Shown here piece by piece: positions 5,954-7,889 of a stretch of DNA of 7,889 bases (within the stretch, counting starts at the first letter, position 1; each line of letters starts with the position of its first letter). The notes beneath the pieces are model-generated. The model ran no database searches and was not told the origin of the DNA. It saw nothing but the letters and a program-made list of their open reading frames with translations. Where the stretch lies: contig JAFYML010000230.1 of NCBI GenBank assembly GCA_017556595.1, positions 1 through 7,889 of the forward strand, written 5' to 3'. Position numbers and translations under genes: made by a program. This stretch comes from Bacteroides sp. (GTDB lineage: Bacteria > Bacteroidota > Bacteroidia > Bacteroidales > Bacteroidaceae).

Positions 5954-7111
5954 TTAATTCTTCAGCATCTCATCAGCAAGCGCCTCAAGTGCAGGAATAT
6001 CCGCTTGCTTCATGCGCGAACGAATGGTAACCATTGGTTGCACAATCTCGATATCCTTCATTTGTTCGAGCATACCCGTCATGATGCGCCCCGCACAAGG
6101 CGCCCACGAACCATTCTCCACAACGCCTACGCGACGCTTCTGATAGCCCTTCAGTTGCAAGTGATGCAAGAAGTCGTACATTGGTGGGAACACACTTGCA
6201 TCGTACGATGCTGCCGCCACCACCAAGCGTCCCATGCGGAAGGCATCCTCTACCGCCTCGGCCATATCGTCGCGACTTAAATCGGCCACGGACACCTTCT
6301 TAGCGCCCTTTTCGCGCAAGATATCGGCCAACTTACGCGCTGCCTCGGCCGTACCGCCATGAATAGAAGCGAAGGCCACAAACACGCCATCCGTCTCCAC
6401 TTCATACTTGCTCCACGTATCGTACAAGCCAACATAGTAGCCCAAATCCTCGCTCAGCACGGGGCCATGTAGCGGACAAATCGTTGCTACCGGCAAGGCC
6501 GCTACCTTCTTCAGCAACGCCTGCACCTGCACGCCATACTTACCGCAAATATTAAAGTAGTATCTACGCGCCTCGCATGCCCACTCCTCGTTGTGCGCCA
6601 ACGCGCCAAACTTACCGAAGGCATCGGCCGAGAAGAGCACCTTGTCCGTTTGGTCGTATGTCACCATCACCTCTGGCCAATGCACCATAGGTGCCATGAT
6701 AAATTGCAACGTATGCTTGCCCAAGCACAACGTATCGCCCTCTTTCACCGCCAATGTCTTTCCGTCGAAATTTACCTCCTCAAAGAATTGCGGCAACATC
6801 TTAATCGCTCTGTCCGAGGCTACAATCACCATGTCGGGATAGCGTTGCATCATTCGCGCAATGTTTCCGGCATGATCAGGCTCCATGTGTTGCACCACGA
6901 GGTATTGCGGTGTGCGTCCATTCAGTGCCCCTTCCAAGTTCTTCCACCAATCATCACTTTTGCGCAAGTCCACCGTATCCATTACGGTCAACTTTTCATC
7001 CTCAATCAAGTACGAGTTATACGAAATACCATTTGGCACAATATACTGACTTTCAAACAAGTCCAAGTCGGTGTCGTCCACACCGATGTATTTAATATCT
7101 GTTGTAATCAT
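5954..7111 (-). CDS. fprA: FprA-type flavodiiron protein (A-type flavoprotein)
   Basis: A 385-aa cytosolic flavodiiron protein, the family that reduces O2 to water and/or NO to N2O and protects anaerobes. The N-terminal beta-lactamase-like domain (about 1-240) retains every diiron ligand: His75-x-Glu77-x-Asp79-His80, His144 in M-V-H-W-P-E, Asp163 in S-A-D-A-F-G, and His215 in P-L-H-G-P. The C-terminal flavodoxin domain (about 241-385) has the FMN phosphate loop A-S-I-H-G-G-T-A-E (248-256). There is no extra rubredoxin domain, so an external rubredoxin or similar donor is expected. O2 versus NO preference cannot be read from the sequence. The frame is open upstream to 7246, but family proteins start near M-I-T-T-D-I-K-Y-I and the 45 extra codons cross the promoter and a repeat palindrome, so ATG at 7111 is used. 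The gene sits between two inverted repeat copies and shares a terminator with the nicotinamidase gene. Confidence 0.95.
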   Translation of the reverse strand: MITTDIKYIGVDDTDLDLFESQYIVPNGISYNSYLIEDEKLTVMDTVDLRKSDDWWKNLEGALNGRTPQYLVVQHMEPDHAGNIARMMQRYPDMVIVASDRAIKMLPQFFEEVNFDGKTLAVKEGDTLCLGKHTLQFIMAPMVHWPEVMVTYDQTDKVLFSADAFGKFGALAHNEEWACEARRYYFNICGKYGVQVQALLKKVAALPVATICPLHGPVLSEDLGYYVGLYDTWSKYEVETDGVFVAFASIHGGTAEAARKLADILREKGAKKVSVADLSRDDMAEAVEDAFRMGRLVVAAASYDASVFPPMYDFLHHLQLKGYQKRRVGVVENGSWAPCAGRIMTGMLEQMKDIEIVQPMVTIRSRMKQADIPALEALADEMLKN

Positions 7112-7129
7112 ATGTTTTGTTTTGTCGTG

Positions 7130-7160
7130 CAAAGGTATCACACTTATCCACGCTATGCAA
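7130..7160 (-). promoter_or_regulatory. Bacteroidota promoter for fprA
   Basis: On the minus strand TACCTTTG (7137-7130) is an exact TAnnTTTG -7 box. TTG (7160-7158, within ACTTGCA) lies 20 nt upstream as a -33 element. Transcription would begin near 7123, only about 12 nt before the ATG at 7111, which independently rejects the longer open frame starting at 7246. The A-rich leader (ACAAAACAAAACAT) has no Shine-Dalgarno motif. Confidence 0.7.
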
Positions 7161-7202
7161 GTTGTTTCCGCTTTTTTCAGATAAGTTTCAAAAGTTTCAC
7201 TT

Positions 7203-7248
7203 AAGTGACTAATTCGAACGCATTGCGATGCGTCCCTACAACTCACTT
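7203..7248 (-). repeat. GTAGGGAC palindrome, copy B, with extended arms
   Basis: Read on the minus strand, the core at 7239-7215 begins GTAGGGAC and ends GTTCG, the same 25-nt length as copy A. ACGCAT and ATGCGT pair perfectly around the loop CGCA (7227-7224). The outer ends AAGTGA (7248-7243) and TCACTT (7208-7203) also pair, making 21-nt arms that match at 15 positions. The far arm contains a heptamer in reverse orientation (GTGACTA on the plus strand, 7205-7211). The element lies upstream of the fprA promoter, between fprA and the M23 gene. Confidence 0.75.
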
Positions 7249-7290
7249 ATCGCTAAACACTAGTCACTAGTAGCTAGTCACTAGTCACTT
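7242..7290 (-). repeat. Degenerate tandem heptamer run, copy B
   Basis: On the minus strand from 7290 downward the sequence divides into seven 7-nt units: AAGTGAC, TAGTGAC, TAGCTAC, TAGTGAC, TAGTGTT, TAGCGAT, AAGTGAG, followed at once by TTGTAGGGAC. Five TAGs occur at exact 7-nt spacing (plus-strand CTA at 7281, 7274, 7267, 7260, 7253), so every frame is closed. The TAG at 7276-7274 is the stop of the M23 peptidase gene. Positions 7257-7276 are the exact inverted copy of 5853-5872. Confidence 0.85.
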
Positions 7291-7889
7291 GAAACAACTT
7301 TATCCCTTGTAATCGCTTCACCAGCGAGTCGGCCACCACAGCAAACGAGTCGCGATTTGCCTCGCTGATAGGCTTTTTCGGTTGTGATTTAATGGTGAGC
7401 GGATTCACCGGCTTACCATTCTCATACACGCGAAAATCGAGGTGCGGCCCCGTAGAAAGGCCTGTAGAACCCACATACCCAATCACCTCTTTTTGCGCCA
7501 CTTGGCTACCCACTTTCAGCCCCTTGGCAAAGCGCGACAAGTGCATGTAGGTCGTTGTATACGTGCTATTATGGCGAATCTTCACATAGTTACCGCCACC
7601 TCCTGCTTGGAAGCCTTTTTCAATCACCTTTCCACTACCAATGGCATATACCGGCGTACCCGTAGGCGCGGCATAATCCACACCATGATGCGCTCTGTAA
7701 CGCTTCAGCACCGGATGATAGCGACTATTCGTAAAGCGCGAAGAGATGCGGTAGAAATCGAGCGGAGCCTTCAAGAAAGCACCCTCCAAGCTATTTCCAT
7801 TTACGTTATAGAAAAGTTCCTCCTCGTCTTGCACAAACGGGATGGCATACACCAAGGTATCATTCGCCTTGAACGAAGCCGCCAACACC
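7274..7889 (-). CDS. M23-family metallopeptidase, 5' end outside window
   Basis: The last 204 codons of a LytM/M23 peptidoglycan endopeptidase, which acts in the cell envelope on peptide cross-links. The frame is open to the window edge, and the GTG at 7888-7886 is probably an internal Val rather than a start, so any signal peptide or N-terminal repeats are missing. Visible residue numbers: R-I-S-S-R-F (47-52), zinc-site H-x3-D as His67-His68-Gly-Val-Asp71, G-G-N-Y-V (98-102), catalytic His116 in Y-M-H-L, and G-P-H-L-D-F-R (147-153). In LytM the last motif is H-x-H with the second His binding zinc; here it is His149-Leu-Asp151, a variant I associate with Bacteroidota members of the family. 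The last residues V-T-S-D and the stop lie in the heptamer run (7242-7290), mirroring the nicotinamidase gene. No U-tailed terminator follows. Confidence 0.9.
   Translation of the reverse strand, partial: VLAASFKANDTLVYAIPFVQDEEELFYNVNGNSLEGAFLKAPLDFYRISSRFTNSRYHPVLKRYRAHHGVDYAAPTGTPVYAIGSGKVIEKGFQAGGGGNYVKIRHNSTYTTTYMHLSRFAKGLKVGSQVAQKEVIGYVGSTGLSTGPHLDFRVYENGKPVNPLTIKSQPKKPISEANRDSFAVVADSLVKRLQGIKLFQVTSD

Noticed and set aside
6593..7204. 203-codon plus-strand open frame opposite fprA
   Set aside because: It is rich in His, Arg and Leu, matches no family I know, and is exactly antisense to a fully conserved flavodiiron gene. It is a codon-bias shadow.
7112..7246. N-terminal extension of the flavodiiron open frame (45 codons)
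   Set aside because: It runs through the TACCTTTG promoter and the repeat palindrome, has no family counterpart, and the family-typical start lies at 7111.
5853..7276. Insertion sequence
   Set aside because: The inverted repeats enclose no transposase, only fprA, and I see no target-site duplication.
7242..7290. Possible CRISPR array
   Set aside because: Units are 7 nt, directly abutting and without spacers, and no cas genes are visible.

Overview
The window looks like chromosomal DNA of an anaerobic member of the Bacteroidales, most likely a Prevotella-like genus. Three things support this. The gene upstreams carry the Bacteroidota promoter box TAnnTTTG in place of a sigma70 -10 box, starts lack Shine-Dalgarno motifs, and the protein families fit: a GH5 lipoprotein with an acidic stretch after its lipid cysteine, a DUF1846 protein, an FprA-type flavodiiron protein, and an M23 peptidase with a GPHLDFR motif. 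The taxonomic call is inference from family resemblance, not from a search.

Layout. At the left edge is the 3' end of an ABC exporter ATPase (+). It converges with a three-gene minus-strand cluster, with a single base between the two stop codons. In transcription order the cluster is a DUF1846 protein (4172 to 2700), a GH5 endoglucanase-type lipoprotein (2658 to 1000) and an SDR oxidoreductase (996 to 289). Gaps of 41 and 3 nt suggest one operon read from a promoter at 4203-4233. A divergent promoter at about 4275-4282 drives a second operon (+): panE (ketopantoate reductase, CoA synthesis) and a nicotinamidase (NAD salvage), which overlap by ATGA. A strong bidirectional terminator separates this operon from a convergent flavodiiron gene (7111 to 5954), which has its own promoter. 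The right edge holds most of an M23 peptidase gene (-), cut by the window end.

The least ordinary part is the repeat DNA on either side of the flavodiiron gene. Two copies of a composite repeat lie in opposite orientations about 1.4 kb apart. Each has a run of degenerate 7-nt units (consensus TAGTGAC) ending in a 25-nt imperfect palindrome, GTAGGGAC-N12-GT(C/T)CG. The 7-nt spacing puts a TAG in successive reading frames, so the run stops translation in all three frames. The nicotinamidase and the M23 peptidase both end inside such a run and take both their stop codon and an identical Thr-Ser-Asp tail from it. The two palindromes share a compensatory base-pair change. I read this as a small non-autonomous, REP/MITE-like element that sits at gene 3' ends. 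I see no complete new defence or mobile system, no transposase and no RNA gene.
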